Assembly: GCF_018314255.1 (NCBI RefSeq)
Contig: NZ_CP073066.1
Coordinates: 372,001-436,000, forward strand
From: Lentilactobacillus buchneri
GTDB taxonomy: Bacteria > Bacillota > Bacilli > Lactobacillales > Lactobacillaceae
Reading direction: 5' to 3'
Length of the DNA: 64,000 nucleotides
Shown: piece after piece, positions 22,820 to 32,487 of the stretch
Layout of the letters: every line of letters starts with the position of its first letter
How positions within the stretch are numbered: position 1 is the first letter of the stretch
The notes under the pieces: generated by a model
Told to the model about the DNA's origin: nothing
What the model saw: the letters and a program-made list of their open reading frames with translations, nothing else
Databases searched by the model: none
Made by a program: the position numbers and the translations under genes

Positions 22820-23791
22820 TTACTTGCGAACGATATAAGGCATTTTAAGATCGTCGAACAACTGCTTGACGCTTTTATCATAGACCCCTTTGAAAAATTC
22901 CGGATCGTCCTGGTTGCCCTTGGGGTTGGCCAGCACAAATGAGTTCTGATCATCTACCCGGTTAAAGCCGACGTAACCCTTGGTGTTGCTGGTAACCTCG
23001 GTCAAGTCGGAATGATAAATTTCAAATAGCTGTTTAACTTTCAATCCCAGTTGCCGTTCAGACAAAACACTGGTAAGGGTGGTGAACTCCGTGTTGTGCA
23101 GAGCCGGCAGTTCCCAGTCCTTTAACTGTTCATCAAAGGCTTTAAAGAGCTTGACGACGTTGCGCCGCAATCCAAATGGTGAATCGGTCGGCTTATCGGT
23201 GATCACTTGATACAACTTTTGGGCAGCCTCAAAGGAAACCGGGAAATCCTGTTTGAATTTGTCAGCCACCTTGTCAATTCCCTCGCCGTAAAAGACCAGC
23301 GCATCCAATAACGTGGTTAACCGTAACATCATCTGATCGTCCAGTGGATCCGGTTCAGGTTTGATGGTCGCATATACGCCTTTGAGATACATCTCTTCGA
23401 TGTCGTCATTGATCAAATTGTGCTTTCGCTGCTCGGACACAACCACAAAATGAGAGACAATGTCGTAGAGTTCCGTTCCCATCATTTTTAATTGTTCATC
23501 CAGGGTATCATCGCCAGTGGTCAGTGAATAAAAGACCTGCGGAAAGCCGCGGAGGACCATCAATAGGTGCAGCAGTTCATGTGAAGCCGTGTAGTCGGGA
23601 GCACTTAAGTCTGCGATTTGGACGATGATATTTTTTCCGTCCTGAACCGTTTGGGCCTGATCGTGACGTACATATCCTGATTGCAGCTTGCCGATAAAAG
23701 TCACCGTTACCGTCCCGGGAAAGAAGTTATTAACGGCGTCAATTAAGCCGTGAACGTCTTTGTTTAACTCGATATCAATATTGTTATCCAT
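22820..23791 (-). CDS. Protein of unknown function with HExxH motif (IpaB/EvcA-annotated family)
   Basis: 323 residues from the second of two adjacent ATG codons, six bases after AGGAG. Residues 71-75 read HELLH in the context YTASHELLHLLM, a zinc-metallopeptidase signature. About 30 residues later GTELYDIVSH could provide a third ligand. The rest looks helical and cytoplasmic with no signal peptide. Homologues in lactobacilli carry the name IpaB/EvcA family protein, which says little about function. It sits between mvaA and the sirtuin gene. Peptidase activity is an inference from the motif alone. Confidence 0.7.
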   Translation of the reverse strand: MDNNIDIELNKDVHGLIDAVNNFFPGTVTVTFIGKLQSGYVRHDQAQTVQDGKNIIVQIADLSAPDYTASHELLHLLMVLRGFPQVFYSLTTGDDTLDEQLKMMGTELYDIVSHFVVVSEQRKHNLINDDIEEMYLKGVYATIKPEPDPLDDQMMLRLTTLLDALVFYGEGIDKVADKFKQDFPVSFEAAQKLYQVITDKPTDSPFGLRRNVVKLFKAFDEQLKDWELPALHNTEFTTLTSVLSERQLGLKVKQLFEIYHSDLTEVTSNTKGYVGFNRVDDQNSFVLANPKGNQDDPEFFKGVYDKSVKQLFDDLKMPYIVRK

Positions 23792-23800
23792 CATGTTCTC

Positions 23801-25051
23801 CTATCTGCGAAGTGTTTTTAAAATTTCTTTAACTGTTTGTGAACTGGGATGATCCATCCCCTGAAGCTTTCGAACAACAACTGGCAACTCCTGCATTGTG
23901 GTTCCATTTGAAAGCGCTAAGGACCTTAATTGAAGATTCATATGGCCCTTTTGAATACCATCGGTCACCAAAGCTTTTAGGGCAGCCAAGTTTTGAGCCA
24001 ACCCCAGTGCGGCGACCACCTGCATTTCCTCACGGGAATTGCCGATCTGAGCGATCTGCTTGTTAATGCCGGCCAACGGCAAAACCTTGCTGGCACCGCC
24101 GACAAATCCGATTGGGACTGGCAGCGACATGCGTCCCACCAGTTGATCTTCGTCAATCTCCCATGTACTCAAGCCTTGATACGACCCACTTCGAGCCGCA
24201 AACGCATGAGCTGCGCTTTCAACTGCCCGCCAATCATTACCAAAGGCCATCACGGCGGCGTCAACACCATTCATAATTCCTTTGTTATGCGTCGTCGCCC
24301 GCCGAATATCCAACTGGGCGACCTGACTGGCATCGGCAATTTTTTGGGCCACCTGAGGGCCAGATAACGACTTGGTTCCTAGTTTGGCCATCGCCACCTT
24401 ACCGGAAACTTCAACGATCGCTTGATCAACGAAATTCGTTAAGATTGCCATCGTGGTTTCAACCGTCAACTGCTCAGAAAGCCAATTCGACACAGCTTCC
24501 AACATCGTATTGATGATGTTGGCGCCCATTGCCTCACCGGTATCAACCAGTAGGTCGACCGACAGGAACTGCTTAGAGAGAATCCGGACATCTAGGCCTT
24601 TGGCACCTCCACCATACTTTAAAACGCTTGGATGACTCTGGTCTGCAATTTGAATCAGCTGCTGCTGATAATCATGAACAAACTTTGTCACCTGATGAGG
24701 ATCTGCGTCTTTGACGATGATCTGGCCGCTCACCAGGTTATCAGGAACACTGCAATGAATGCCTGCTCCTGCCGATAACAGTTTGGCACCATTGCTGGCA
24801 GCCGCAATCACTGACGGTTCTTCAGTCACCATTGGTACCAAATGTTCGTGGCCGTTGACAACCAGGCCAACTGCGATTCCCTCAGGGAGTGGATAATCCG
24901 TCAGATTGTTTTCAATTAATTCTCCGGACCTTGGGTTCAAGGACCGTCCAAGCAAATCGAGTTGAGCCTTTGATAAATTGGCAGCTTCAGCGATCAGCGA
25001 AAGACGCTGCTCGTAAGACTTTTTATAGAAATGATCCCGTTTATTTTCCAT
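23801..25051 (-). CDS. mvaA: Hydroxymethylglutaryl-CoA reductase, class II type
   Basis: 416 residues from the internal ATG (MENKRDHFYKK). The longer frame adds 14 codons without a ribosome site. Motifs ENLTDYPLPEGIA, GEAMGANIINTMLE, THNKGIMNGVDA and GTTMQEL are those of the bacterial class II enzyme. It reduces HMG-CoA to mevalonate and commits carbon to isoprenoid synthesis, feeding undecaprenyl phosphate and the prenyl synthase gene further along the window. Confidence 0.95.
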   Translation of the reverse strand: MENKRDHFYKKSYEQRLSLIAEAANLSKAQLDLLGRSLNPRSGELIENNLTDYPLPEGIAVGLVVNGHEHLVPMVTEEPSVIAAASNGAKLLSAGAGIHCSVPDNLVSGQIIVKDADPHQVTKFVHDYQQQLIQIADQSHPSVLKYGGGAKGLDVRILSKQFLSVDLLVDTGEAMGANIINTMLEAVSNWLSEQLTVETTMAILTNFVDQAIVEVSGKVAMAKLGTKSLSGPQVAQKIADASQVAQLDIRRATTHNKGIMNGVDAAVMAFGNDWRAVESAAHAFAARSGSYQGLSTWEIDEDQLVGRMSLPVPIGFVGGASKVLPLAGINKQIAQIGNSREEMQVVAALGLAQNLAALKALVTDGIQKGHMNLQLRSLALSNGTTMQELPVVVRKLQGMDHPSSQTVKEILKTLRR

Positions 25052-25080
25052 GATATCACCATCATCTGTTAGAGGCACAA

Positions 25081-25104
25081 AAAGCTGGTACAATTGCCAG
25101 CTTT
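25081..25104 (-). terminator. Terminator after ppx/gppA
   Basis: AAAGCTGG pairs with CCAGCTTT around AATTGTAC, followed by TTTTT on the minus strand. It overlaps the stop codon region of the phosphatase gene. Confidence 0.7.
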
Positions 25105-26035
25105 ACTCGATGCCGTATTCTTTTTGAATGTACTCGGTAATGATGCCTTCTCTGACACCACTTTCTGAAAATAAGACTTTTTTGGCATCAATTTTGTCCA
25201 TTAAAACAATCAACGGCAACAGGCCGCCGACAATAATGTCGGCCCGGTCGTGCTCAAGCCCCTGAATTTTCCGGCGCCGATTGACGTTGCCCTTCAATAA
25301 ATTCAGATAGGTTCGATTAACTTGTTCAGCAGTTAAATGATAACCGTGAATTGCATCAATTCGAACCATATTTTGGCGACGGCGATTGATTCTCGCCAAG
25401 GTCCGATTGGCACCGCCCAAGAGAACTAACGGCTGATGGGCCGCACGATTCAACCAATCAATTCTTGAATAAATCTTCCTGATATTAAATTGGGCGTTAA
25501 ATAAATTCGCACCGGTAATATTATCATTTAAATGATATCTTTCAGTGATATTCACTGCACCAATTGGAATGCTGGTGAGATTTGAGCTTTTGCCCTCATT
25601 GACCCGAATGAGTTCACAACTGGCGCCGCCAATGTCTAGGATCAGACAATTCCTGATTCCTAATCGATTAATCACGCCCAGATAATCGTAATAGGCCTCT
25701 TGATTGCCCGAAAGGACCTGAAGCGAAATACCAATGCGCTCAGAAACGGCCTTTAAAAACTTCGCCTGGTTTTTGGCTTGGCGAACGGCGGCCGTGGCAA
25801 TTCCAATGACCCGTTTGGCTTCATATTGAGAATAGATTTGTTTAAAATCTAACAGTGACTTAATCGTCCGTTCCATGGCTGCCGGCTGGAGGATCTTGCC
25901 CCTGCCCATGCCTTCGGAAAGGCGACTGTCACTTTTGATGCGTTTGATTTCACGATAACTGCCATCATCAGAAATTTGATTGATTGCCATTCTGACCGAA
26001 TTTGAGCCAATATCCAAAATTACAAGGTTTTCCAT
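25103..26035 (-). CDS. Exopolyphosphatase / guanosine pentaphosphate phosphatase family
   Basis: 310 residues of the ASKHA-fold Ppx/GppA family: LVILDIGSNSVRMAI, GIATAAVRQAKN, CLILDIGGASCELI and SIPIGAVNITERY. Family members hydrolyse polyphosphate or pppGpp. The protein is the short form without the C-terminal HD domain. ATG at 26035 lies eight bases after AAAGG. It follows trpS by 23 bases. Confidence 0.9.
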   Translation of the reverse strand: MENLVILDIGSNSVRMAINQISDDGSYREIKRIKSDSRLSEGMGRGKILQPAAMERTIKSLLDFKQIYSQYEAKRVIGIATAAVRQAKNQAKFLKAVSERIGISLQVLSGNQEAYYDYLGVINRLGIRNCLILDIGGASCELIRVNEGKSSNLTSIPIGAVNITERYHLNDNITGANLFNAQFNIRKIYSRIDWLNRAAHQPLVLLGGANRTLARINRRRQNMVRIDAIHGYHLTAEQVNRTYLNLLKGNVNRRRKIQGLEHDRADIIVGGLLPLIVLMDKIDAKKVLFSESGVREGIITEYIQKEYGIE

Positions 26036-26058
26036 CCCTGCCACCCTTTCTGGACATA

Positions 26059-27075
26059 TTAGTCAAAATAGTTAATGCCAATGGCATCGCGAACTTCTTT
26101 AAGGGTTTGATTGGCAACCTCGTTAGCGTGTTCACTGCCCTTTTTGAGAATTTGATAGACACCCTGCTCATCTTCAGCGTAACGCTGACGGCGCTCACGA
26201 ATTGGTTTGAGTTCGGCTTGCAAGACATCGTTTAAGTAACGTTTAATTTTAACATCCCCAAGGCCACCATGGCTGTATTGATCTTTTAGTTCCTGAACTT
26301 TTCGTTTGTCAGGATCGAAAATATCCAAGTAGGTGAAGACCGTGTTGCCCTCGACTTGGCCGGGATCTTCAACGTGAATGTGATTTGGATCGGTGTACAT
26401 GGACATGACCTTTTTTTGGATGGTGTCTTCATCGTCGGCCAAATAAATCGCGTTGCCCAAAGATTTGCTCATTTTGGCATTCCCGTCCAAGCCGGGAATT
26501 CGGCCCATTCCCTTTGGTGGGAAATAACCCTCTGGCTCGACTAAAATGTCATCATTATAAACGGAGTTGAAAGTTCTGACGATTTCACGGGTTTGCTCCA
26601 ACATTGGTTCTTGATCGTCACCGACCGGAACAGTTGTGGCCTTAAAAGCGGTAATATCAGCGGCTTGGCTGATTGGATACATGGCAAAGCCAACCGGCAC
26701 ACTTTGGCCGAACTTCTTTTGTTTAATTTCATTCTTAACGGTTGGGTTCCGATTCAGGCGGGAAACGGTCACCAAATTAGAATAATGCTGCGTCAATTCC
26801 GGTAAAGCCGGAATCTGGGATTGAACCAGGATAGTTGATTTTTGGGGGTCAATTCCAACGGCCAAATAATCCAATGCCACTTGAATCAAACTGTGGCGGA
26901 TCTTTTCAGGATCACGGGCATTGTCTGTTAATGCCTGCATATCGGCGATCATAATAAATGTTTCGTAGTCCCCAGAGTTTTGGAGCTCAACTCGGTTCTT
27001 TAATGAGCCCACATAATGACCAATATGTAGTTTGCCTGTGGGTCTGTCACCTGTCAAAATAATTTTCTTCGTCAT
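26059..27075 (-). CDS. trpS: Tryptophan-tRNA ligase
   Basis: 338 residues, class I synthetase. [16 protein letters not shown] provides the HIGH-type motif and [12 protein letters not shown] the KMSKS loop. Expression is controlled by a T-box leader directly upstream. The ATG follows AAAGGATGG right after the attenuator. Confidence 0.97.
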   Translation of the reverse strand: MTKKIILTGDRPTGKLHIGHYVGSLKNRVELQNSGDYETFIMIADMQALTDNARDPEKIRHSLIQVALDYLAVGIDPQKSTILVQSQIPALPELTQHYSNLVTVSRLNRNPTVKNEIKQKKFGQSVPVGFAMYPISQAADITAFKATTVPVGDDQEPMLEQTREIVRTFNSVYNDDILVEPEGYFPPKGMGRIPGLDGNAKMSKSLGNAIYLADDEDTIQKKVMSMYTDPNHIHVEDPGQVEGNTVFTYLDIFDPDKRKVQELKDQYSHGGLGDVKIKRYLNDVLQAELKPIRERRQRYAEDEQGVYQILKKGSEHANEVANQTLKEVRDAIGINYFD

Positions 27076-27096
27076 TGTAACCATCCTTTCAAAAAA

Positions 27097-27277
27097 CGCC
27101 CTATTGCTTTAACAATAGGACGCTTATACGTGGTACCACCTAAATTGTAACTTATATCAAGTTACCTCTCGAGACGATATGGGCGTCACCCTTTACATAC
27201 TCCAATTCGTTTCGTCGTGGCCGTTTTCAGCAAGTCGACCTCTCTGTTGCTGACGATTCTACTCAGTTTTTAATAAC
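27097..27277 (-). promoter_or_regulatory. T-box riboswitch of trpS
   Basis: The minus-strand leader contains the T-box core AGGTGGTACCACG (27129-27141), a stem I region further upstream, and a terminator (CGTCCTATTG pairing with CAATAGGGCG, then T6, 27097-27122) that competes with the antiterminator. A TGG in the presumed specifier loop (27202-27204) fits tRNA-Trp. Uncharged tRNA-Trp would favour read-through into trpS. Confidence 0.92.
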
Positions 27278-27283
27278 AATCTA

Positions 27284-27312
27284 ATTTTACTGATAAACCG
27301 CTAAAAAGTAAA
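27284..27312 (-). promoter_or_regulatory. Candidate trpS leader promoter
   Basis: TTTACT, 17 bases, TAAAAT just upstream of the T-box leader. Confidence 0.5.
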
Positions 27313-27346
27313 CCCCGTTTGCGGGTAAAATACGGGAAGTTTTGGC

Positions 27347-28294
27347 TTAGTATCCTGCAGATAAATCAACCTTGTTCACAGCAACTTTGCCGGTTTGGAT
27401 GAAGCTGGTCAGGTTTTGATACAAAATGCCAAATGCCTCATCACCATATTCTTGAAAGCCACCGGAAATATGTGGCGTTAAAATGACGTTATCCATCCCC
27501 CAGAGTGGTGAATCACTCGGTAACGGCTCTGATTCAAAAACGTCCAGCCCGGCACCAGCCAGTTGGTGTTGGTTCAGTGCTGCAATCAACGCCTCGGTGT
27601 CCACCGATGGACCCCGACCGACGTTAATAAAGATTGGCTGGTTGCGCATTTGATCAAAGAACGCCTGGTCGAAGAAATGATGAGTTGCCGGGGTTAATGG
27701 CATGATATTGATCACAAAATCTGCCTTGGCAGCTTGCACTACTCCTTGATCGTCTCCAACCACTTGGTCAAAATGAGCCGTGGGTTTGCCATGCCGGCTG
27801 ACGCCAACCGTTTTGGTACCGAAAGCTTGGAGCTTTTCGGCGATTGCCCGACCAATATGGCCCGTTCCAAAAATCACCGCGGTTCGATTTTTGATTGTGT
27901 AGTTCTGCATTCGAACTTGGTCACCGAGCCACTTTTGATCACGGCGGGCCGCTTGAGTGGTGACGATGCCCCTGGCAAATGCCAAAACGTAGGCGATCAC
28001 CATTTCACTGATGGGTTCGGCGTGGATGCCGCTGACGTTGGCCAAGGTAATTTCTTTATCCGCGAAGTCGTTCAATGGCATGTAGTCGACCCCGGCAGAA
28101 TTTGACTGCACAAATTTCAGCTTCGGCGATTCACCCAGCACGGTGCGGGCTTGCTGATTCCAACCATAGATTGCATCGACACTTTTGACATTGCTGGTAT
28201 TCAAATCAGCCGGTTCGATGACCTGCACATCGCCAAGCGCTGTGAGTTTGGCCTGCTGTTCGGCCGTTAAATTGAATAAATCCAGAATCTTCAT
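27347..28294 (-). CDS. D-2-hydroxyacid dehydrogenase (NAD(P)-dependent)
   Basis: 315 residues of the phosphoglycerate/D-lactate dehydrogenase superfamily. Rossmann motif VIFGTGHIGRAIAEKL near residue 140, catalytic Arg in INVGRGPSVDTEALIAAL, Glu in FESEPLP, and catalytic His in TPHISGGF. The family reduces 2-oxoacids to D-2-hydroxyacids. The specific substrate is not evident. It is a single gene with its own ribosome site (AAAGGGATGG) and lies divergently from helD. Confidence 0.9.
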   Translation of the reverse strand: MKILDLFNLTAEQQAKLTALGDVQVIEPADLNTSNVKSVDAIYGWNQQARTVLGESPKLKFVQSNSAGVDYMPLNDFADKEITLANVSGIHAEPISEMVIAYVLAFARGIVTTQAARRDQKWLGDQVRMQNYTIKNRTAVIFGTGHIGRAIAEKLQAFGTKTVGVSRHGKPTAHFDQVVGDDQGVVQAAKADFVINIMPLTPATHHFFDQAFFDQMRNQPIFINVGRGPSVDTEALIAALNQHQLAGAGLDVFESEPLPSDSPLWGMDNVILTPHISGGFQEYGDEAFGILYQNLTSFIQTGKVAVNKVDLSAGY

Positions 28295-28477
28295 GGTCCC
28301 ATCCCTTTCATTCGTCTTGATCTCAATAAAAAGTATACGCTTGAAATTGGTTCAAACAAAGCAAAATCCCCACCCCACATTGAAGGGCAACACAATTGAC
28401 AACGGGGTTAATACCAACTAAAATTGTCGAAGCATTCTTAATTCACAGTCGAGTCGAATCCGAATGGAGGAACCCTT

Positions 28478-30787
28478 TTGGAAAATAATGAAAAGCAAAT
28501 CGAACAGTCACGTGTGGACAAAGTGGTGACCAAAATTGACCAGAAAATCATCAGCACGGATGACGAACTTAACCGTGCCCACGCAGAAACCAAAAAGGTT
28601 CAGCAGACTTATTCCGACAATACCTCGGTTAACTATTTTGAGGTGGATGATCGAATTGAAACCAGTGCCGAACTCCAGCAGCAGCGGGGTTTGGTTTCTC
28701 GTTTAACCGAAAATGAAAGCATCTTAAAAAATCAGCTTTCAACTTTGAAAGATCTCAAAAAATCCCCGTACTTTGGCCGGATCGATATCCAAGACGAGGA
28801 CGAGGACGAAACCGAAAAATTGTATATCGGCATTGCTTCATTTGAAAATGAAGACGGTGAGTTTCTGGTGTACGACTGGCGGGCACCTATCTCCAGTGTT
28901 TACTACAACGGCACCCTGGGTGAAGTCGCTTATGATACCCCAATGGGCCGACAGCAAACCAATTTAAAAAAGAAGCGTCAGTTCCAAATTGTCGACGGTC
29001 AAATCCGCAACATGTTTGACACCAACGAAACGGTTGGCGATGAAATGCTTCAAAGTGCTTTGGGTGAACAAAACGACGAATACATGCAAAATATCGTCGC
29101 CACCATTCAGCACGAACAAAACGATATTATTAGAGATACCACCAGTAATCTGCTGGTGGTTCAAGGGGTTGCCGGATCGGGGAAAACCTCCGCCATTTTA
29201 CAGCGAATTGCCTTTTTGCTGTATCATAGCCGCGATACGCTTGAAGCCGACCAAATTATTTTGTTCTCTCCAAATAAATTATTCAGCCACTATATTTCCG
29301 AAGTGCTCCCCAGCTTGGGTGAACGCAATATGCGCCAAGTCACCTTTGATGAATTTATTGATAACCGACTAAAGGGCCTCAACGTTCAAAGTTTATTTGA
29401 ACGATACGAAACTGATGGTAACTTGACCGAACAGCAGCGATTGGTTCGCGGCTTCAAAGAATCTGCCAAATTTATGGACGAACTCCAGGAATACTGTGAT
29501 AATCTCCAGCCAGCCCAAATCTTCTTCAGTGACATCATTTTTAACGAATCAACCTTCTTTAGCAAACAGGAAATTCAAGACATTTTCGACAGTTTTCCCA
29601 AAGCAGCCAAAGTTTATGATCGCTTCTTACACACCAAGAATGAATTGATCAAGCGACTCAAACGCCGGATCGACGACGAAACCAAGGCTGATTGGGTCAA
29701 CGACGAAATCGATCAAATGAGTAATGAGAAGTACCACGATCTCTTGGCCGGCAAAGAGCTGGGTGAGTTCCAAAATGAAGATGCCGAGCGCTTCTTCATT
29801 GCCCGAAAAATTGTCAGTGCCCGCCTGCGGGTGGTCTACGATGCGATCTTTAACGACAACTTCTTCGATGCCTACCTGCAGTACGCCGACTTCTTGAAAA
29901 AAGTCGATCTGCCGCAAAACATTGAAACGCCGCAGTGGCTGCAGTCCGTTGACGAGTTTAATCATTCAATTGAATTTCATGCCATCAAATTGGACGATTG
30001 TGCGCCGTTGCTTTACATGCGCGACTATATGTCTAACAGCGGACAGAACAACACTATGAAATACCTGTTTGTCGATGAAATGCAGGATTATTCAGTGGCT
30101 CAACTCAAATACCTGCGCTACGCCTTTCCAAAGACAAAGTGGACACTATTGGGCGACAGTGAGCAGGCCCTGTTCAAAGACGTTGAACAGCCAAAAGAAA
30201 TTCTTGATAAATTAAACGCCGCTTTCCATGTGCGCCGGTCCCGACTAATCAGTTTGATGCGGTCGTATCGCTCAACGCTGCCGATTACCAACTTTGCCAA
30301 ATCCATTTTGCCTAACGGAGATGACATTGAGGCCTTCACCCGCCCCGGCGACATTCCGGAATTGGTTTTGACATCCGACTTCAATGACGGCATCAAGCAG
30401 CTTGAAAAAGTAATCGCTGACCAACGCAAGCAATACGCCACCGTTGCTGTTTTAACCAAAAACATGACCGAGGCCCAGCAGGTCTATGAACGACTGCATG
30501 CCTTAGGAGATGTTACGTTATTGCAGGATGCGGACAGAACACTTCCAAAGGGCATTTTGGTGCTGCCAATCTATTTGGCAAAGGGCTTGGAATTTGATTC
30601 CGTGATCGCTTGGGATACCTCTGAGAAGAACTATTCCGATGAAAGTTTGCTTGGAACCCTCTACACGATTATCACCCGGGCTATGCACCACTTAACCTTG
30701 ATCAGTCTGGGCGACGTAACCCCGCTGATTTCCGATGAGAGTTTAACTGATCGCAAGATTAAAATCGAAAAAAAGATTCGGAAGTAA
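28478..30787 (+). CDS. helD: RNA polymerase recycling motor HelD
   Basis: 769 residues starting at TTG behind GGAGG. The N-terminal coiled coil (about 1-90, rich in E, Q and K) is the HelD arm that enters the RNA polymerase channels. Walker A VQGVAGSGKTSA lies near residue 230, Walker B is LFVDEMQDYS, and motif VI lies near the C-terminus (TLYTIITRAMHHL). HelD is a UvrD-like ATPase that strips stalled RNA polymerase from nucleic acid and works with the delta subunit, also encoded here. Confidence 0.92.
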   Translation: MENNEKQIEQSRVDKVVTKIDQKIISTDDELNRAHAETKKVQQTYSDNTSVNYFEVDDRIETSAELQQQRGLVSRLTENESILKNQLSTLKDLKKSPYFGRIDIQDEDEDETEKLYIGIASFENEDGEFLVYDWRAPISSVYYNGTLGEVAYDTPMGRQQTNLKKKRQFQIVDGQIRNMFDTNETVGDEMLQSALGEQNDEYMQNIVATIQHEQNDIIRDTTSNLLVVQGVAGSGKTSAILQRIAFLLYHSRDTLEADQIILFSPNKLFSHYISEVLPSLGERNMRQVTFDEFIDNRLKGLNVQSLFERYETDGNLTEQQRLVRGFKESAKFMDELQEYCDNLQPAQIFFSDIIFNESTFFSKQEIQDIFDSFPKAAKVYDRFLHTKNELIKRLKRRIDDETKADWVNDEIDQMSNEKYHDLLAGKELGEFQNEDAERFFIARKIVSARLRVVYDAIFNDNFFDAYLQYADFLKKVDLPQNIETPQWLQSVDEFNHSIEFHAIKLDDCAPLLYMRDYMSNSGQNNTMKYLFVDEMQDYSVAQLKYLRYAFPKTKWTLLGDSEQALFKDVEQPKEILDKLNAAFHVRRSRLISLMRSYRSTLPITNFAKSILPNGDDIEAFTRPGDIPELVLTSDFNDGIKQLEKVIADQRKQYATVAVLTKNMTEAQQVYERLHALGDVTLLQDADRTLPKGILVLPIYLAKGLEFDSVIAWDTSEKNYSDESLLGTLYTIITRAMHHLTLISLGDVTPLISDESLTDRKIKIEKKIRK

Positions 30788-30815
30788 TTGGTGTGAAAAC
30801 ATCTGATTATAAGCA

Positions 30816-30851
30816 AACCCGGAGCTGTGGTCATTGATCACGCTCCGGGTT
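30816..30851 (+). terminator. helD terminator
   Basis: AACCCGGAGC pairs with GCTCCGGGTT and is followed by a T-run. Confidence 0.9.
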
Positions 30852-30976
30852 TTTTAGTTTCACTTAGATTGTATGGGGATAGACACTGTTCACTTTTATC
30901 TCGCAAAAACGTGCCCCTTGAGCCAGCTTTCTCTTGATTACACTAATGCTCAGAAGCTAAACGGCTCAATCGCACT

Positions 30977-32305
30977 CTAGATCAAATACTGCACATCACT
31001 CGCCAGAGTTGGATAAGCGAGAATTTCCCGGTTGAAGTCGCCGATTTTCATGTGCTGATCAATCATCATCGTCAAAATATTGATCAAATAATCAGCGTGA
31101 TTACTCAACACGGTGGCCCCAACGACAGTTTCCGTATCGCGATTGATGACCACTTTGGCCTTGGCGAGTGGCTCATTGAGTCGATGATAACTGTACCACT
31201 TGGTCATGTCATTGGTAATCAGCATATAGCGACTATCATCCGTCGCGATATTCGATGGCAGTCCCACTTGACCGAGTGAGGGTTGGCCAAAGACAATTGT
31301 GGGAATAGATTTGAATTGAATCGGATCCGTTGACCCGTTAAAGTAGCCGGCCAAGTAGCCAGCTTCAAAACCGGCAACCGGTGTTAGCTTGGGACGTTTG
31401 GTGCTGACGACATCTCCCATGGCAAAAATCTTTGGATTTGACGTCTGCAGGTGGTCGTCCACGATCACACCGTGTTGGTCGGTTTTGACACCAACATTTT
31501 GGATTCCAATCGTATCAACGTTGGGAATCCGCCCCGCCGTGCAGAAGACCATGTCAGTCGGCAGCTTAAAATTGTCTCCGGATAAAACAAACTGCTCGCC
31601 CACTTGGGTAATTTCTTGAACACCCGTATTCAAATGAAAATCAACGCCCAACTTGGCCAGTCTATCAACTTATTCGTGGACTAATTGTTGGTCAAACTGT
31701 TTGAGTGGCCGATCGTTATGATGAATCAGGTGAACCGTCGCTCCGGCCGCGCGGGCAATCCCGGCCAGTTCAAAGCCGATATAGCCACCACCGACAAAAG
31801 TGACGTCGTTTGGCAGATCATCGAGGTTCAAAAAGTCGGTACTGGTTTTGAAAAATTGACTGCCGGGAATATCTAAAATTCTTGGCCGCTGACCAGTCGC
31901 AATAACATATTGATCACCGGAAAGGCTTTGATTTCCAGCCGTCAGCAGCCCATCTGAATTGAATTGGGCATGCTCATGATACGTGTCGACCCCATCTGAA
32001 ATCAACCCGTTGTTGGTGGCATCAGAAATTGGATTGGTATACTGCCGCTTGTGGCGCATGAGATCCGGCCAATTAACCGATACCGAGCCACTGATCCCGT
32101 TACCCTGCATATCATTGACAACTTGAGTGATCTCTAAACCGGACAATAAAATTTTCTTCGGATCGCACCCGCGATTGGGGCAGGTTCCACCAAACAAATT
32201 GTCTTCGACGACCGCCACGGTTTTGTGCTGTCTTCTGAGTGAGTGGGCCAAAGACCCGCCGGCAACCCCGCCGCCAAGAATGACGACATCATATTGTTTT
32301 GTCAT
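30977..32305 (-). pseudogene. NAD(P)/FAD-dependent disulfide oxidoreductase, interrupted by an in-frame stop
   Basis: Reading on the minus strand, 443 codons stay in one frame with a single TAA at codon 212 (31672-31670), between QLVHE and VDRLAKLGVDFHL. The first part has the FAD motif VILGGGVAGGSLAHSL and the redox pair in GGTCPNRGCDPKK. NAD-binding VTFVGGGYIGFELA precedes the stop. The second part carries the FAD-binding IFAMGDV and the start of the dimer domain. Intact relatives are glutathione- or mercuric-reductase-like enzymes. The second piece has only a TTG and no ribosome site, so the gene is probably inactive unless the stop is read through or is a sequence error. Confidence 0.85.
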
Positions 32306-32487
32306 TTAGTATTCCTCCATAAGCACCTAATTCATCGTTGATTGACGATTTCACACGACTAATTTCATAATCTTAAATCCATTGTAGAACACTTCGGAAT
32401 TATTTCCACGTTGCCTTGATTGACAACTCCCCACGGAATTTGTATCTTAGATAATGTAATTAAAATTTTATTAAATTGAGGTATATC

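Noticed and set aside
30918..30968. TTGAGCC...GGCTCAA inverted repeat after helD
   Set aside because: No T-run is placed sensibly, and the clear helD terminator lies upstream. Possibly the end of the broken oxidoreductase transcript, but not supported.
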